Below are positions 8,098 through 17,535 of a DNA stretch of 64,000 bases, piece by piece. The DNA comes from Agrobacterium genomosp. 13 str. CFBP 6927. Lineage in GTDB: Bacteria > Pseudomonadota > Alphaproteobacteria > Rhizobiales > Rhizobiaceae. The stretch covers positions 2,129,398 through 2,193,397 of the forward strand of contig LT009756.1 of the NCBI GenBank assembly GCA_900012615.1, in the 5' to 3' direction. The first letter of the stretch is position 1. Each line of letters begins with the position of its first letter. Made by a program: the position numbers and the translations under genes. The notes under the pieces are model-generated. The model was not told where the DNA came from, ran no database searches, and saw only the letters and a program-made list of their open reading frames with translations.

Positions 8098-11000
8098 ATG
8101 CCGAAGCGCCAAGATATCAAGTCCATCCTCATCATCGGCGCGGGACCGATCGTCATCGGTCAGGCATGTGAATTCGACTATTCCGGCACACAGGCCTGCA
8201 AGGCGCTGAAGGAAGAAGGGTACCGGGTCATCCTGGTCAACTCCAACCCGGCGACCATCATGACCGATCCGGGCCTTGCCGACGCAACCTATGTCGAGCC
8301 GATCACGCCTGAAGTCGTCGCCAAGATCATCGCCAAGGAACGTCCGGACGCACTGCTGCCGACCATGGGCGGCCAGACCGCGCTCAACACCGCGCTGTCT
8401 CTCAAGCGCATGGGCGTTCTCGACCGCTACAACGTCGAAATGATCGGCGCAAAGCCGGAAGCCATCGACATGGCCGAAGACCGCGCCCTCTTCCGCGAAG
8501 CCATGGCGCGCATCGGCCTCGAAACGCCGAAATCCATGCTGGCCAACGCCACCGAGATCAAGGACGCTGACCGCAAGAAACACGAAGCCGCCCGCACCGA
8601 GCTGAAGGGCAAGCTTTCCGGCCCCGATCTCGACAAGGCGCTGGACGATCTCGAAAACCAGTGGAACCTCGGCGAAACCGACCGCAAGCAGCGTTATATG
8701 GCCCATGCCATGGCAATCGCCGCCCAGGCCATCGATCACGTGGGGCTGCCGGCGATCATCCGCCCGTCGTTTACGCTTGGCGGCACCGGCGGCGGCATTG
8801 CCTATAACCGCTCTGAATTCTTCGACATCGTGTCGGGCGGCCTCGACGCCTCGCCGACCACGGAAGTGCTGGTCGAAGAATCGGTTCTCGGCTGGAAGGA
8901 ATATGAGATGGAAGTCGTCCGCGACAAGGCGGACAATTGCATCATCATCTGCTCCATCGAAAACATCGACCCGATGGGTGTCCACACGGGCGACTCGATC
9001 ACGGTTGCACCGGCGCTGACCTTGACCGACAAGGAATACCAGATCATGCGCAACGCCTCCATCGCGGTGCTGCGCGAGATCGGCGTTGAGACCGGCGGCT
9101 CGAACGTTCAGTTCGCCGTCAACCCGAAGGACGGCCGCCTCGTCGTCATCGAAATGAACCCGCGCGTCTCGCGCTCGTCTGCTCTCGCTTCCAAGGCGAC
9201 CGGCTTCCCGATCGCCAAGATCGCCGCCAAGCTCGCCATCGGCTATACGCTGGATGAGCTGGAAAACGATATCACCGGCGGTGCGACACCTGCTTCGTTC
9301 GAGCCTTCGATCGACTACGTCGTCACCAAGATCCCGCGTTTTGCCTTTGAGAAGTTCCCGGGCGCTTCGCCGATCCTCACCACCGCCATGAAGTCGGTCG
9401 GTGAAGTCATGGCCATCGGCCGCACCTTCGCCGAATCGCTGCAGAAGGCGCTGCGCGGCATGGAAACCGGCCTCACGGGTCTCGATGAAATCGAAATCCC
9501 CGGCTTTGAAGAAGGCGAAGGCTCCAAGAACGCCATCCGCGCCGCAATCGGCACGCCGACGCCAGATCGCCTGCGTATGGTCGCCCAGGCGCTGCGCATG
9601 GGCATGACCGAAGAAGAAGTTCACGAGAACTCGAAGATCGATCCCTGGTTCATCGCCCAGTTCAAGGCCATCGTTGATACGGAAGCCCGCATCCGCGAGC
9701 ACGGCCTGCCGCAGGATGCCGAAAACCTGCGCATGCTGAAAGCCATGGGCTTCTCCGACGCCCGCCTCGCAAGCCTGACGTCCAAGCGTCCGAAGGAAGT
9801 GGCCGAACTGCGCAACAGCCTGAACGTTCGCCCGGTCTTCAAGCGCATCGACACCTGCGCGGCCGAATTCGCTTCGCCGACCGCTTACATGTATTCGACC
9901 TACGAAATCCCCTTCGTCGGCGCTGCCCGCTCGGAAGCACAGGTTTCGGATCGCAAGAAGGTCGTCATCCTCGGCGGTGGCCCGAACCGTATCGGCCAGG
10001 GCATCGAGTTCGATTATTGCTGCTGCCACGCCGCCTTCGCGCTGAAGGATGCCGGCTTCGAAGCGATTATGATCAACTGCAACCCGGAAACCGTCTCCAC
10101 CGACTACGACACCTCCGACCGCCTCTACTTCGAGCCGCTCACCGCCGAAGACGTAATCGAGATCATGCGCGCCGAGCAGGAAAAGGGCGAGCTTGTTGGC
10201 GTCATCGTGCAGTTTGGCGGCCAGACCCCGCTGAAGCTTGCCGAAGCACTGGAAAAGAACGGTATCCCGATCCTCGGCACTGCGCCTGACATGATCGACC
10301 TTGCCGAAGACCGCGACCGCTTCCAGAAGCTGCTGATGAAGCTGGACCTCGCCCAGCCGAACAACGGCATTGCCTATTCGGTCGAGCAGGCCCGCCTCGT
10401 CGCCTCCGAAATCGGCTTCCCGCTGGTCGTTCGCCCCTCCTACGTTCTGGGTGGCCGCGCCATGCAGATCATCCATTCGGAAGGCCAGCTCCAGACTTAT
10501 CTGCTCGACACGGTTCCGGGCCTGGTGCCCGAGGACATCAAGCAGCGTTACCCGAACGACAAGACCGGCCAGATCAACACCCTGCTCGGCAAGAACCCGC
10601 TGCTGTTCGACAGCTACCTGACCAACGCCGTCGAAGTCGACGTCGATGCGCTGTGCGATGGCGAAAACGTCTTCGTCTCCGGCATCATGGAACATATCGA
10701 GGAAGCCGGCATCCATTCGGGCGACTCGGCCTGCTCGCTGCCATCGCGGTCGCTCAGCAAGGAAACCCTCGACGAACTGGAACGCCAGACGACGGCGCTT
10801 GCAAAGGCGCTTAATGTCGGCGGCCTGATGAACGTTCAATATGCCATCAAAGATGGCACGATCTACGTTCTCGAAGTCAACCCGCGCGCCTCGCGCACCG
10901 TGCCTTTCGTTGCGAAAACCATCGGCGCACCGATTGCCAAGATCGCCGCGCGCGTCATGGCCGGCGAGAAGCTTGAGCCGGCGATTGCTGCCTATGGCCA

Positions 11001-11586
11001 GAAGCCAGATCCGCGCAACCTTAAGCACATTGCCGTCAAGGAAGCGGTCTTCCCCTTCGCCCGCTTCCCCGGCGTCGACATTCTGCTCGGACCGGAAATG
11101 CGCTCGACCGGTGAAGTCATCGGCCTCGACACGGATTTCGCGCTGGCCTTCGCCAAGAGCCAGCTCGGCGCGGGCGTCGACCTGCCGCGCTCCGGCACGG
11201 TCTTCGTCTCGGTACGTGACGACGACAAGGAAGGCGTTCTGCCGGCCATCCGCATTCTGGTGGAGAGCGGTTTCAAGGTGCTGGCAACCGGCGGCACCCA
11301 GCGTTTCCTTGCCGAGCAGGGCGTGAATGCCGAAAAGATCAACAAGGTGCAGGAAGGCCGCCCGCATATTGAGGACGCCATCCGCAACCGTCAGGTCCAG
11401 CTCGTCATCAACACCACAGACAGCAACAAGGCGATTTCGGACAGCAAGTCGCTGCGTCGCGCAACGCTGATGCAGAAGGTGCCCTACTACACAACGATGG
11501 CCGGTGCGGAAGCCGCAGCCCTCGCCATCCAGGCGCTGAAGGCCGGCAATCTGGAAGTGAAGCCGCTACAGAACTATTTCCAGTAA
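8098..11586 (+). CDS. carB: carbamoyl-phosphate synthase large subunit
   Basis: The 1162-residue catalytic subunit uses ammonia from CarA, bicarbonate and two ATP to make carbamoyl phosphate. The two homologous halves are clear: [20 protein letters not shown] near the N-terminus and [17 protein letters not shown] near residue 625, each followed by an ATP-grasp domain (for example [20 protein letters not shown] and [16 protein letters not shown]). A C-terminal MGS-like allosteric domain follows ([15 protein letters not shown]). ATG 8098 is preceded by ACGAGAGAG; an upstream in-frame ATG at 8026 would add 24 non-family residues. Length is slightly above E. coli CarB, as usual in rhizobia. Confidence 0.98.
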   Translation: MPKRQDIKSILIIGAGPIVIGQACEFDYSGTQACKALKEEGYRVILVNSNPATIMTDPGLADATYVEPITPEVVAKIIAKERPDALLPTMGGQTALNTALSLKRMGVLDRYNVEMIGAKPEAIDMAEDRALFREAMARIGLETPKSMLANATEIKDADRKKHEAARTELKGKLSGPDLDKALDDLENQWNLGETDRKQRYMAHAMAIAAQAIDHVGLPAIIRPSFTLGGTGGGIAYNRSEFFDIVSGGLDASPTTEVLVEESVLGWKEYEMEVVRDKADNCIIICSIENIDPMGVHTGDSITVAPALTLTDKEYQIMRNASIAVLREIGVETGGSNVQFAVNPKDGRLVVIEMNPRVSRSSALASKATGFPIAKIAAKLAIGYTLDELENDITGGATPASFEPSIDYVVTKIPRFAFEKFPGASPILTTAMKSVGEVMAIGRTFAESLQKALRGMETGLTGLDEIEIPGFEEGEGSKNAIRAAIGTPTPDRLRMVAQALRMGMTEEEVHENSKIDPWFIAQFKAIVDTEARIREHGLPQDAENLRMLKAMGFSDARLASLTSKRPKEVAELRNSLNVRPVFKRIDTCAAEFASPTAYMYSTYEIPFVGAARSEAQVSDRKKVVILGGGPNRIGQGIEFDYCCCHAAFALKDAGFEAIMINCNPETVSTDYDTSDRLYFEPLTAEDVIEIMRAEQEKGELVGVIVQFGGQTPLKLAEALEKNGIPILGTAPDMIDLAEDRDRFQKLLMKLDLAQPNNGIAYSVEQARLVASEIGFPLVVRPSYVLGGRAMQIIHSEGQLQTYLLDTVPGLVPEDIKQRYPNDKTGQINTLLGKNPLLFDSYLTNAVEVDVDALCDGENVFVSGIMEHIEEAGIHSGDSACSLPSRSLSKETLDELERQTTALAKALNVGGLMNVQYAIKDGTIYVLEVNPRASRTVPFVAKTIGAPIAKIAARVMAGEKLEPAIAAYGQKPDPRNLKHIAVKEAVFPFARFPGVDILLGPEMRSTGEVIGLDTDFALAFAKSQLGAGVDLPRSGTVFVSVRDDDKEGVLPAIRILVESGFKVLATGGTQRFLAEQGVNAEKINKVQEGRPHIEDAIRNRQVQLVINTTDSNKAISDSKSLRRATLMQKVPYYTTMAGAEAAALAIQALKAGNLEVKPLQNYFQ

Positions 11587-11631
11587 GGACAGGCGCGGAA
11601 GCCCCGAAGGGTTTTCCGGTGCGGACATAAC

Positions 11632-11665
11632 AAAACGTCGCGGGTCACCATGCCCGCGGCGTTTT
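11632..11665. terminator. intrinsic terminator, carB / diguanylate cyclase gene
   Basis: AAAACGTCGCGGG and CCCGCGGCGTTTT form a long stem with the loop TCACCATG and a T run at 11662-11665. The matching A run on the other side could also end the convergent GGDEF gene. Confidence 0.85.
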
Positions 11666-11692
11666 GCTTTGATCATAGAAGACTGGCAGGCC

Positions 11693-12847
11693 TCACGCGG
11701 CCAGCGCCTCGCGAACGCAATTGCGTCCTTCTGTCTTGGCCCGATAGAGCGCGCGGTCCGCCATTTCCGCCAAAGTCTGGAGATCGCAGCCCATTTCGCC
11801 GGTGGTCGCAACGCCGATACTGATTGTCACGCCGACACGCAAACCGCCGCAATCGACCTCCGTCACGGAAACCGCATCGCGAATGCGTTCGCCGATCGTG
11901 CAGGCCTTGTGGACGCCGGCGCCCGGCAGGAAGATGATGAATTCCTCGCCGCCATATCGCGCCAGGACATCGCCGCCACGGATGCTGCCGCCGATGCGCT
12001 TCGCCACTTCCTGAAGAACGCTGTCGCCGACGGCATGTCCGAAGCGGTCGTTGATCGACTTGAAGTGATCGATATCGAGCAGCATGGCCGCATCGGCGGG
12101 ATCGGGAACCGCCGGCATGGTCTGGAAAAAGAAGCGCCGGTTCTTCACCCCTGTGAGTGGATCGGTATGCGCGAGAACCAGCAATTTCCGCTCGGACCGT
12201 TCGGCCACCAGCACCATTACGAACAGGGCAATGGCAAAATTCAGCGTGATTATGAAGAAAAACGCATTGACCAGGTCGATGGTGGCGTATTGGGGGAAAA
12301 GCACGCTCTTCACCACCGAAAGCGAAATCAGGCCGGAAATGCCGGAAATTGCGCCGAGCGCCAGACGGGACAGAAGCGGTTCCCTGTGCCACCGGGCAAA
12401 AAGCCCGCCTGACCCTGCAAGATAGGCCAGAGCTGCGCAGCCGTTGAACAACGCCGCGCGATAAACATTATTGTCCGCCACCTGCTGCGCGAGAACAATC
12501 GCCAGCAGGGCGATGAGACAGACTGCCACTATGGTCCGCTTGCTGGCAGAACGTCCGTCGCTCAGGATTTTCAGGCCGAGCCAGATCAGCGCATAACCCA
12601 CAATACCGAAGACGATACTGCCCAACTGCCACAGGACCGGCGACATGATGCCCCATTCGCCGTAACCGGCGAGCGTGGAGCCGATCGTCATGGAAGCAAA
12701 GCCAGCCGCCAGGGCAGCCGGTCCACGCAAACCGCGATTTGTGAGCTTCAGATAGATAAAACTCAGCAACCCAACGATGTAGGAACACTTCTGCATCAGT
12801 ATGACGGTTGCAAGATCAAGTTCGCCCAGCATAATAGGTCCGCGCAT
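11693..12847 (-). CDS. membrane diguanylate cyclase (GGDEF)
   Basis: A 384-residue protein with six or so hydrophobic segments in residues 8-210, then a GGDEF domain (about 220-380) that joins two GTP into cyclic di-GMP. The active site reads YGGEEF and is preceded five residues earlier by RGGD, a consensus RxxD inhibitory site, so the enzyme is predicted active and feedback-inhibited. The start is uncertain: the ATG at 12847 and ATG 12832 (MLGELDL) both lack a good ribosome-binding site. The promoter must lie in the unusual AT-rich tract just upstream. Confidence 0.9.
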   Translation of the reverse strand: MRGPIMLGELDLATVILMQKCSYIVGLLSFIYLKLTNRGLRGPAALAAGFASMTIGSTLAGYGEWGIMSPVLWQLGSIVFGIVGYALIWLGLKILSDGRSASKRTIVAVCLIALLAIVLAQQVADNNVYRAALFNGCAALAYLAGSGGLFARWHREPLLSRLALGAISGISGLISLSVVKSVLFPQYATIDLVNAFFFIITLNFAIALFVMVLVAERSERKLLVLAHTDPLTGVKNRRFFFQTMPAVPDPADAAMLLDIDHFKSINDRFGHAVGDSVLQEVAKRIGGSIRGGDVLARYGGEEFIIFLPGAGVHKACTIGERIRDAVSVTEVDCGGLRVGVTISIGVATTGEMGCDLQTLAEMADRALYRAKTEGRNCVREALAA

Positions 12848-12981
12848 TGAATAAATAGAATAATTGCAATTATAATGTTAATTATAAAATTTCAATAATA
12901 ATGACAAATAATAAAAGGCAAAATATAGACAGAACATCAAGTAAAAATAAATAATAATATACGAATATAAGAAGAAATCTA
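12848..12981. other. AT-rich intergenic tract
   Basis: This 134-bp stretch is almost entirely A and T (runs such as AATAAATAGAATAATT), in sharp contrast to the GC-rich coding sequence on both sides. It lies upstream of the diguanylate cyclase gene and after the udgX stop codon. Several TATAAT-like hexamers occur, too many to assign one promoter. No ORF, repeat or terminator is evident. Confidence 0.7.
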
Positions 12982-14427
12982 TTAGAATAAATTTATTAAC
13001 TCGATCTCCTTTCTGAACATCAGCATTTCCCGTTCTTTCTCCTGCACATCGGGGAGCCGCAGGAGATAGGAGGGATGCACGGTGATAAAAAGCGTCCGCC
13101 CTTCCTGCATCGGTATCGGGCGACCCCGTATCTCCGATATCTTTTCCTTGCCGCCGGTCAGCGCATAAAGCGCCGTCGCGCCCATGGCAACGACCAGCTT
13201 CGGTCGCACCAGCGCAATTTCGCGGTTGAGCCACCAGCGGCATTGCTCCACTTCACCAGCGTTCGGTCGCTGGTGAATGCGCCGTTTGCCGCGGGTTTCG
13301 TATTTGAAATGTTTGACGGCGTTGGTGACATACAGCTTTTTGCGGTCAATGCCGGCTTCGGCCAGAACCCGGTCTAACAGCTGACCCGCGGGACCCACGA
13401 AAGGTTTTCCGGCAAGATCCTCATGATCACCGGGCTGTTCACCGACAATCATGACTTTCGCATCCTCCGGCCCCATGCCGAAAACCGTCTGGGTCGCCTT
13501 GCAATGCAGGGCACAGCGCGTGCATTGGCTGGCCTCCCGCGCCAGCGACGCCAACGTCCCGTCCGGCACCGGCTGCGGCATTTCCCGCGCCGAGGCGGCG
13601 GCCTGCAGGCGGTGGTGGAATGGCTGCGGCTGGCTTGCCGCCTTCGCCGCCATCTCCAGCACCCGCGCCTCGGCACCCAGAACGAGACCGGGAATAAGGT
13701 CCGCTTCCGGCAAATTTTTCCAGTATTTCTTCGGCATCTCCGCCGTCATCGCCTTTATCTTCAGCCGCGCCGGATTGAATATATTGGCATAATAGGTTCG
13801 CCACAGCTCGTCCGTCTCATCCGTCAATTCCGGCTTCGGAAGCGCCTGCCGCGATGTCCTGAGCACATCTCCATCCCATTGTGCAGAGCCGTTCGGCGTC
13901 GCAATCAGCCAATCCATGTCGGTGAATCGCCGCTGGAAAAACGGGGCCGTTCGCTCGACGATGAAATGATCCGGCTCGAACCATGCCACGAAGCGCCGCC
14001 GCCCGCCCTGCCCCTGCGGCAGGGGCAATTCCTTGAAACGGACGAAGGCCGTCATCTTGTGACAATCCCGGCGCACTGATTTCTCAAGCAGCCGAACCTC
14101 TGAAACATCCGGATCGGACTTGAACTGCAACAGGGCCCGATCGCGCTTCAGCCGCCACAGCAACCGGTAAAGCAGCGCGAAACGGCCCGGATCGCTGTGA
14201 CAGATAATGGCTTGCGCCAGAGCCACGAAGGAGGCCGGAACGGACACTTGCGCGCCACGCGCGCCCGGAACCGGCAACGCCTCTCCGGCAAAATCGAAAA
14301 GCCCGGCGCCGTCATTCCGCAACCGCCAGTCAATCATGTCAGGCGGAATATCGGCGGCAAGCGCCGCACGCGCGGCATCCCGCCACTCGCTGAAGTCGCC
14401 CCGCCCTTCCAGAACCGTGCTGTACAT
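12982..14427 (-). CDS. udgX: DUF4130 - UdgX uracil-DNA glycosylase fusion
   Basis: A 481-residue two-domain DNA repair protein. The N-terminal half (about 1-250) is the DUF4130 domain; the C-terminal half (about 285-481) is a family-4-like uracil-DNA glycosylase of the UdgX type. Visible motifs are cysteine pairs for an Fe-S cluster (CTRC near 302, further Cys near 309 and 396), GEQPGDHED (about 329-337) and the UdgX-specific loop KRRIH (about 381-385). In characterised UdgX that histidine attacks the abasic sugar and leaves the enzyme covalently bound to the DNA. The ATG at 14427 overlaps the upstream radical SAM stop as TGATG, so the genes are translationally coupled. The role of DUF4130 is not established. 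Confidence 0.93.
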   Translation of the reverse strand: MYSTVLEGRGDFSEWRDAARAALAADIPPDMIDWRLRNDGAGLFDFAGEALPVPGARGAQVSVPASFVALAQAIICHSDPGRFALLYRLLWRLKRDRALLQFKSDPDVSEVRLLEKSVRRDCHKMTAFVRFKELPLPQGQGGRRRFVAWFEPDHFIVERTAPFFQRRFTDMDWLIATPNGSAQWDGDVLRTSRQALPKPELTDETDELWRTYYANIFNPARLKIKAMTAEMPKKYWKNLPEADLIPGLVLGAEARVLEMAAKAASQPQPFHHRLQAAASAREMPQPVPDGTLASLAREASQCTRCALHCKATQTVFGMGPEDAKVMIVGEQPGDHEDLAGKPFVGPAGQLLDRVLAEAGIDRKKLYVTNAVKHFKYETRGKRRIHQRPNAGEVEQCRWWLNREIALVRPKLVVAMGATALYALTGGKEKISEIRGRPIPMQEGRTLFITVHPSYLLRLPDVQEKEREMLMFRKEIELINLF

Positions 14428-15659
14428 CACAACAGCGACAATTGTTCGGGCTGCGGTGCAAACATCGCCCGCAGATCGGGCCGCTCGGTCAGCTTGCCCG
14501 GCGTCCAGCCTTCCGCCACGATAAAGGCCTTCACCTTTTTGAGGGAAACGCCAAAGCGGGCGATATCCTCCAGCCGCAACCGCCGGAAGCGGCGTGACGA
14601 CAGGACTGAAGCCACGGTCTTGGTGCCGAAGCCGGGCACGCGCAGCAGCATTTCCCGATCCGCCACATTGACATCCACCGGAAAGCGCTCGCGATTTTTG
14701 AGCGCCCAGGCCAGCTTCGGGTCGATATCGAGATCGAGCATGCCATCGCCGCCGATCGCGGTTATCTCGCCAATATCGAAACCGTAAAAACGATAAAGCC
14801 AGTCCGCCTGGTAAAGCCGGTGTTCCCGCATCAAAGGCGGCTTGATGAGCGGCAGGTTCTTCGACGAATCGGGAATGGGGCTGAAGGCCGAATAATAAAC
14901 GCGCCGCAAACCGTAACTGCCATAAAGCCGGGCGCTGGTGGAAAGAATGGTGCTGTCATCGGCCCCGTCAGCCCCCACGATCATCTGCGTGCTCTGCCCG
15001 GCGGGAGCAAAACGTTTGGTCTTGCGTGTCCGGACGGTCGGCTCCCCCGCCTCCTCGATCTTCAGCCGGATGTCGGCCATCGAGCGGCGAATATTGGCAG
15101 GCTGCTTTTCCGGTGCGAAACGATTGACGCCGCTATCCGTCCGCAATTCGATATTGATCGACAGCCTGTCAGCGTAAAGCCCCGCCTCCTCAATGAGCTT
15201 TGGCGATGCTTCGGGAATGGATTTCAGATGGATGTAACCGCGAAACCCATGTGTGACGCGCAGTTCCCGCGCCACCCGCACCATTTCTTCCATCGTATGA
15301 TCGGAAGAGCGGATGATGCCGGAGGACAAAAACAGCCCCTCGATATAATTGCGCCGGTAGAACTCCAGCGTCAGCCACACCACCTCCTCGGCAGTAAACC
15401 GCGCCCGCTCGACATTGCTGGAAGAACGGTTGATGCAATAGGCGCAATCATAAATGCAGAAATTGGTGAGCAGGATTTTCAGCAACGAAATGCAGCGCCC
15501 GTCCGGCGCATAGGCATGGCAAATGCCAGACCCCTCTGTGGAACCAAGCCCGCCGGACGCGGCAGAGTTGCGTTTCGTCGTGCCGCTGGAGGCGCAGGAC
15601 GCATCGTATTTGGCCGCATCGGAAAGAATGGCCAGCCGTTGCCTGATTGACTTCTTCAT
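14427..15659 (-). CDS. putative DNA repair/modification radical SAM protein
   Basis: A 410-residue radical SAM enzyme of the family routinely paired with DUF4130-UdgX. The cluster motif is CIYDCAYC (CX3CX2C, about residues 68-75) in the core LLTNFCIYDCAYCINR. Three other N-terminal cysteines (CASSG, ICHAYAPDGRC) may hold a second cluster. The C-terminus has a helix-hairpin-helix motif (LLRVPGFGTKTVASVL) typical of non-specific DNA binding. Its reaction is unknown; context suggests radical repair or modification of a DNA lesion. ATG 15659 is preferred over GTG 15671 because the latter lies inside the LexA box. It is the first gene of the udgX operon. Confidence 0.88.
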   Translation of the reverse strand: MKKSIRQRLAILSDAAKYDASCASSGTTKRNSAASGGLGSTEGSGICHAYAPDGRCISLLKILLTNFCIYDCAYCINRSSSNVERARFTAEEVVWLTLEFYRRNYIEGLFLSSGIIRSSDHTMEEMVRVARELRVTHGFRGYIHLKSIPEASPKLIEEAGLYADRLSINIELRTDSGVNRFAPEKQPANIRRSMADIRLKIEEAGEPTVRTRKTKRFAPAGQSTQMIVGADGADDSTILSTSARLYGSYGLRRVYYSAFSPIPDSSKNLPLIKPPLMREHRLYQADWLYRFYGFDIGEITAIGGDGMLDLDIDPKLAWALKNRERFPVDVNVADREMLLRVPGFGTKTVASVLSSRRFRRLRLEDIARFGVSLKKVKAFIVAEGWTPGKLTERPDLRAMFAPQPEQLSLL

Positions 15660-15665
15660 GATTAT

Positions 15666-15680
15666 GTTCACTATATGTTC
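15666..15680. promoter_or_regulatory. LexA (SOS) box of the radical SAM-udgX operon
   Basis: GTTC-ACTATAT-GTTC is an exact match to the alphaproteobacterial LexA operator GTTC-N7-GTTC. It ends 7 bp upstream of ATG 15659. On the minus strand a perfect -35, TTGACA, lies just upstream (15689-15694), and TATAGT inside the box could be the -10 with a short 15-bp spacer. LexA bound here would block RNA polymerase. The operon is therefore predicted to be SOS-induced. Confidence 0.85.
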
Positions 15681-15774
15681 TATTGAAAAATGTCAATCTT
15701 GTCGGTTAAGGCGCTGAATAAATGAAGAAATATTCCTGCCTCAAATTTGCTGGCATTTCGCTGTCGTCTTCTGA

Positions 15775-15780
15775 TATAGT
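15775..15780 (+). promoter_or_regulatory. probable -10 element of the greA leader transcript
   Basis: TATAGT, preceded by TGA, is a good -10 hexamer about 100 bp upstream of greA. A -35 is only weakly matched (TGGCAT at 15751-15756, 18-bp spacing). A start near 15787 would give a short leader carrying the hairpin at 15804-15828. Confidence 0.55.
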
Positions 15781-15803
15781 CGGCTCAGTTATGATTTTGG
15801 CAT

Positions 15804-15840
15804 GGTTCCGGAGTTCCTCTCCGGAACCTGTTTCTTTTTG
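15804..15840 (+). ncRNA. terminator-like hairpin in the greA leader (GraL-like)
   Basis: GGTTCCGGAG-TTCCT-CTCCGGAACC is a perfect 10-bp stem with a 5-base loop, followed by the U-rich stretch TGTTTCTTTTTG. It lies between the probable greA promoter and the greA ribosome-binding site, with no gene between. Termination here would release an RNA of about 50 nt. E. coli greA has such a leader terminator, giving the GraL RNAs; similarity here is in arrangement, not proven by sequence. Confidence 0.6.
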
Positions 15841-15880
15841 TGTCTGCAAGTAAAGCGACAGGACTGCGAAGGATAAAAAA

Positions 15881-16357
15881 ATGGTAGAAAAAGTACCGAT
15901 GACTCAGGGTGGGTTCGTCAAGCTGCAGGAGGAGCTGCGTTGGCGCCAGCAGGAGGAACGTCCCCGTATCATCGAGGCGATTGCGGAAGCGCGCGCCCAT
16001 GGCGACCTTTCGGAAAACGCCGAGTACCATGCTGCCAAGGAAGCGCAAAGCCACAATGAAGGCCGCATCACCGAACTCGAAGACCTGACCGCACGCGCGG
16101 AGGTCATCGACCTTTCCAAGATGTCCGGTTCGAAGATCAAGTTCGGCGCCACCGTGAAACTGGTGGACGAAGACAGCGACGAGGAAAAGACCTATCAGAT
16201 CGTCGGCGACCAGGAAGCCGATGTGAAGGCCGGTCGCATTTCCATTTCCTCGCCGATCGCCCGCGCCCTCATCGGCAAGGAAGTCGGCGACAGCATCGAA
16301 GTCAACGCCCCCGGCGGCGCCAAGGGCTACGAGATTCTCGCGGTACAGTGGGGCTGA
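15881..16357 (+). CDS. greA: transcription elongation factor GreA
   Basis: A 158-residue protein that enters the RNA polymerase secondary channel and stimulates cleavage of backtracked RNA. The N-terminal coiled coil carries the catalytic tip acidic pair in [14 protein letters not shown] (about residues 43-56), and the C-terminal FKBP-like domain ends in [20 protein letters not shown] with the closing YEI motif. Length and sequence are typical. ATG 15881 is preceded by GAAGGA. A strong terminator follows directly, so greA is probably a single-gene unit. Confidence 0.98.
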   Translation: MVEKVPMTQGGFVKLQEELRWRQQEERPRIIEAIAEARAHGDLSENAEYHAAKEAQSHNEGRITELEDLTARAEVIDLSKMSGSKIKFGATVKLVDEDSDEEKTYQIVGDQEADVKAGRISISSPIARALIGKEVGDSIEVNAPGGAKGYEILAVQWG

Positions 16358-16368
16358 TGCCCTCACGC

Positions 16369-16402
16369 GCAATGCGCCCCAGGCGGGCGCATTGCTTTTT
16401 TT
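16369..16402 (+). terminator. intrinsic terminator of greA
   Basis: GCAATGCGCCC-CAGGC-GGGCGCATTGC is a perfect 11-bp stem followed by seven T residues (16396-16402), 12 bp after the greA stop codon. Confidence 0.95.
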
Positions 16403-16448
16403 GACGTCTTCAATCCCCCCGCATTAGCCGCAAAGACGGAAGCCCATC

Positions 16449-17504
16449 TTGTCCCACGTCAGTCTGAAAGATGTGCAGGTGCTTGCGCCGAACTTCAAAC
16501 GCAGGCTCTCCGGCGTCACCTCCACCATCGTTCAGCTCATTCCGGTGCAGAACCGGCTGGGGCAGAAAGTGGCCGTCATCGGGCCGGGCCTGCCGACGCA
16601 TCTGCCGCATGTGCGCTTCCGCGATCTGTGGCGGCTCTGGCAAAACGGCCCGCAGGGCGGCCCGCGCATCTGGCATGCCCGCCGCAATCTTGAAATGTTG
16701 CCGGGTATTTTCATGCGCGATGTGCTGCGCATGAAGGTGAAGCTGCTGTTCACCTCGGCAGCGCAAAGGCGGCATTCCGCCTATACCCGTTTTCTGATTT
16801 CGAAAATGGACGCCGTGGTCGCGACCAGCACCCGCTCCGGCTCGTTTCTGGAAGTGCCCCATCGCGTCGTGATGCATGGCGTCGATACAGACCTGTTCCA
16901 TCCCGCAACCACAGCCGAGGACAGCATCGCCGCGACGGGTCTTCCGGGCCAGTACCTGATCGGCTGCTTTGGACGGGTGCGCCACCAGAAGGGCACCGAT
17001 CTCTTCGTGCGCGCCATGATCGAACTCCTGCACGACTACCCGCAATGGACAGCCGTGGTTTCCGGCCGTGTGACGGCGGAACACAAGGCTTTTGCCGAAA
17101 CACTTGAGGCCGGCGTCAAGGCCGCCGGCCTTTCGGACCGCATCGTGTTTCAGGGTGAGGTGGACGACATCAAGCCGTGGTACCGGCGGCTGACGCTCTA
17201 TGTCGCGCCGTCGCGCAACGAAGGTTTCGGCTTGACACCACTAGAGGCCATGGCGTCGGAAACGGCCGTCGTCGCCAGCACTGCCGGCGCCTATGAGGAA
17301 ATGATCGTCAAGGGCGCAACCGGCGCAGTCGTTGAAGCGGATGACTATGCATCGCTCAGGGATGCGATAAGGACCTATCTTGCCGATCCGGCTCTGGCCG
17401 AAAGCCACGCCCGTGCCGGTCTCGCGCATGTGCGCAGCACATTCCCGCTTGAAAAAGAGGCGACAAGTCTCGGCGAAGTCTATGAGGCTTTGCGGCGCGG
17501 GTAA
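16449..17504 (+). CDS. lpcC: LPS core mannosyltransferase, LpcC type
   Basis: A 351-residue GT4-family glycosyltransferase of the GT-B fold. It closely resembles rhizobial LpcC, which adds mannose to the inner Kdo of the lipopolysaccharide core on the cytoplasmic face of the inner membrane. Visible features are an N-terminal acceptor domain (LAPNFKRRLSGVTSTIVQLIP), the nucleotide-sugar domain start IGCFGRVRHQKGTDLFV, and the E-X7-E motif in SRNEGFGLTPLEAMA. The start is TTG 16449 with GGAAG upstream; there is no in-frame ATG until deep inside the domain. Confidence 0.88.
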   Translation: MSHVSLKDVQVLAPNFKRRLSGVTSTIVQLIPVQNRLGQKVAVIGPGLPTHLPHVRFRDLWRLWQNGPQGGPRIWHARRNLEMLPGIFMRDVLRMKVKLLFTSAAQRRHSAYTRFLISKMDAVVATSTRSGSFLEVPHRVVMHGVDTDLFHPATTAEDSIAATGLPGQYLIGCFGRVRHQKGTDLFVRAMIELLHDYPQWTAVVSGRVTAEHKAFAETLEAGVKAAGLSDRIVFQGEVDDIKPWYRRLTLYVAPSRNEGFGLTPLEAMASETAVVASTAGAYEEMIVKGATGAVVEADDYASLRDAIRTYLADPALAESHARAGLAHVRSTFPLEKEATSLGEVYEALRRG

Positions 17505-17535
17505 TGCACCTCAAGGCAAGAATAAAGCCTGCCGA

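Noticed and set aside
7993..11367. Very long minus-strand open frame (1124 codons) opposite carB
   Set aside because: Arg/Gly/Asp-rich shadow of the GC-rich carB gene with no domain motifs, and the real protein is unmistakable on the other strand.
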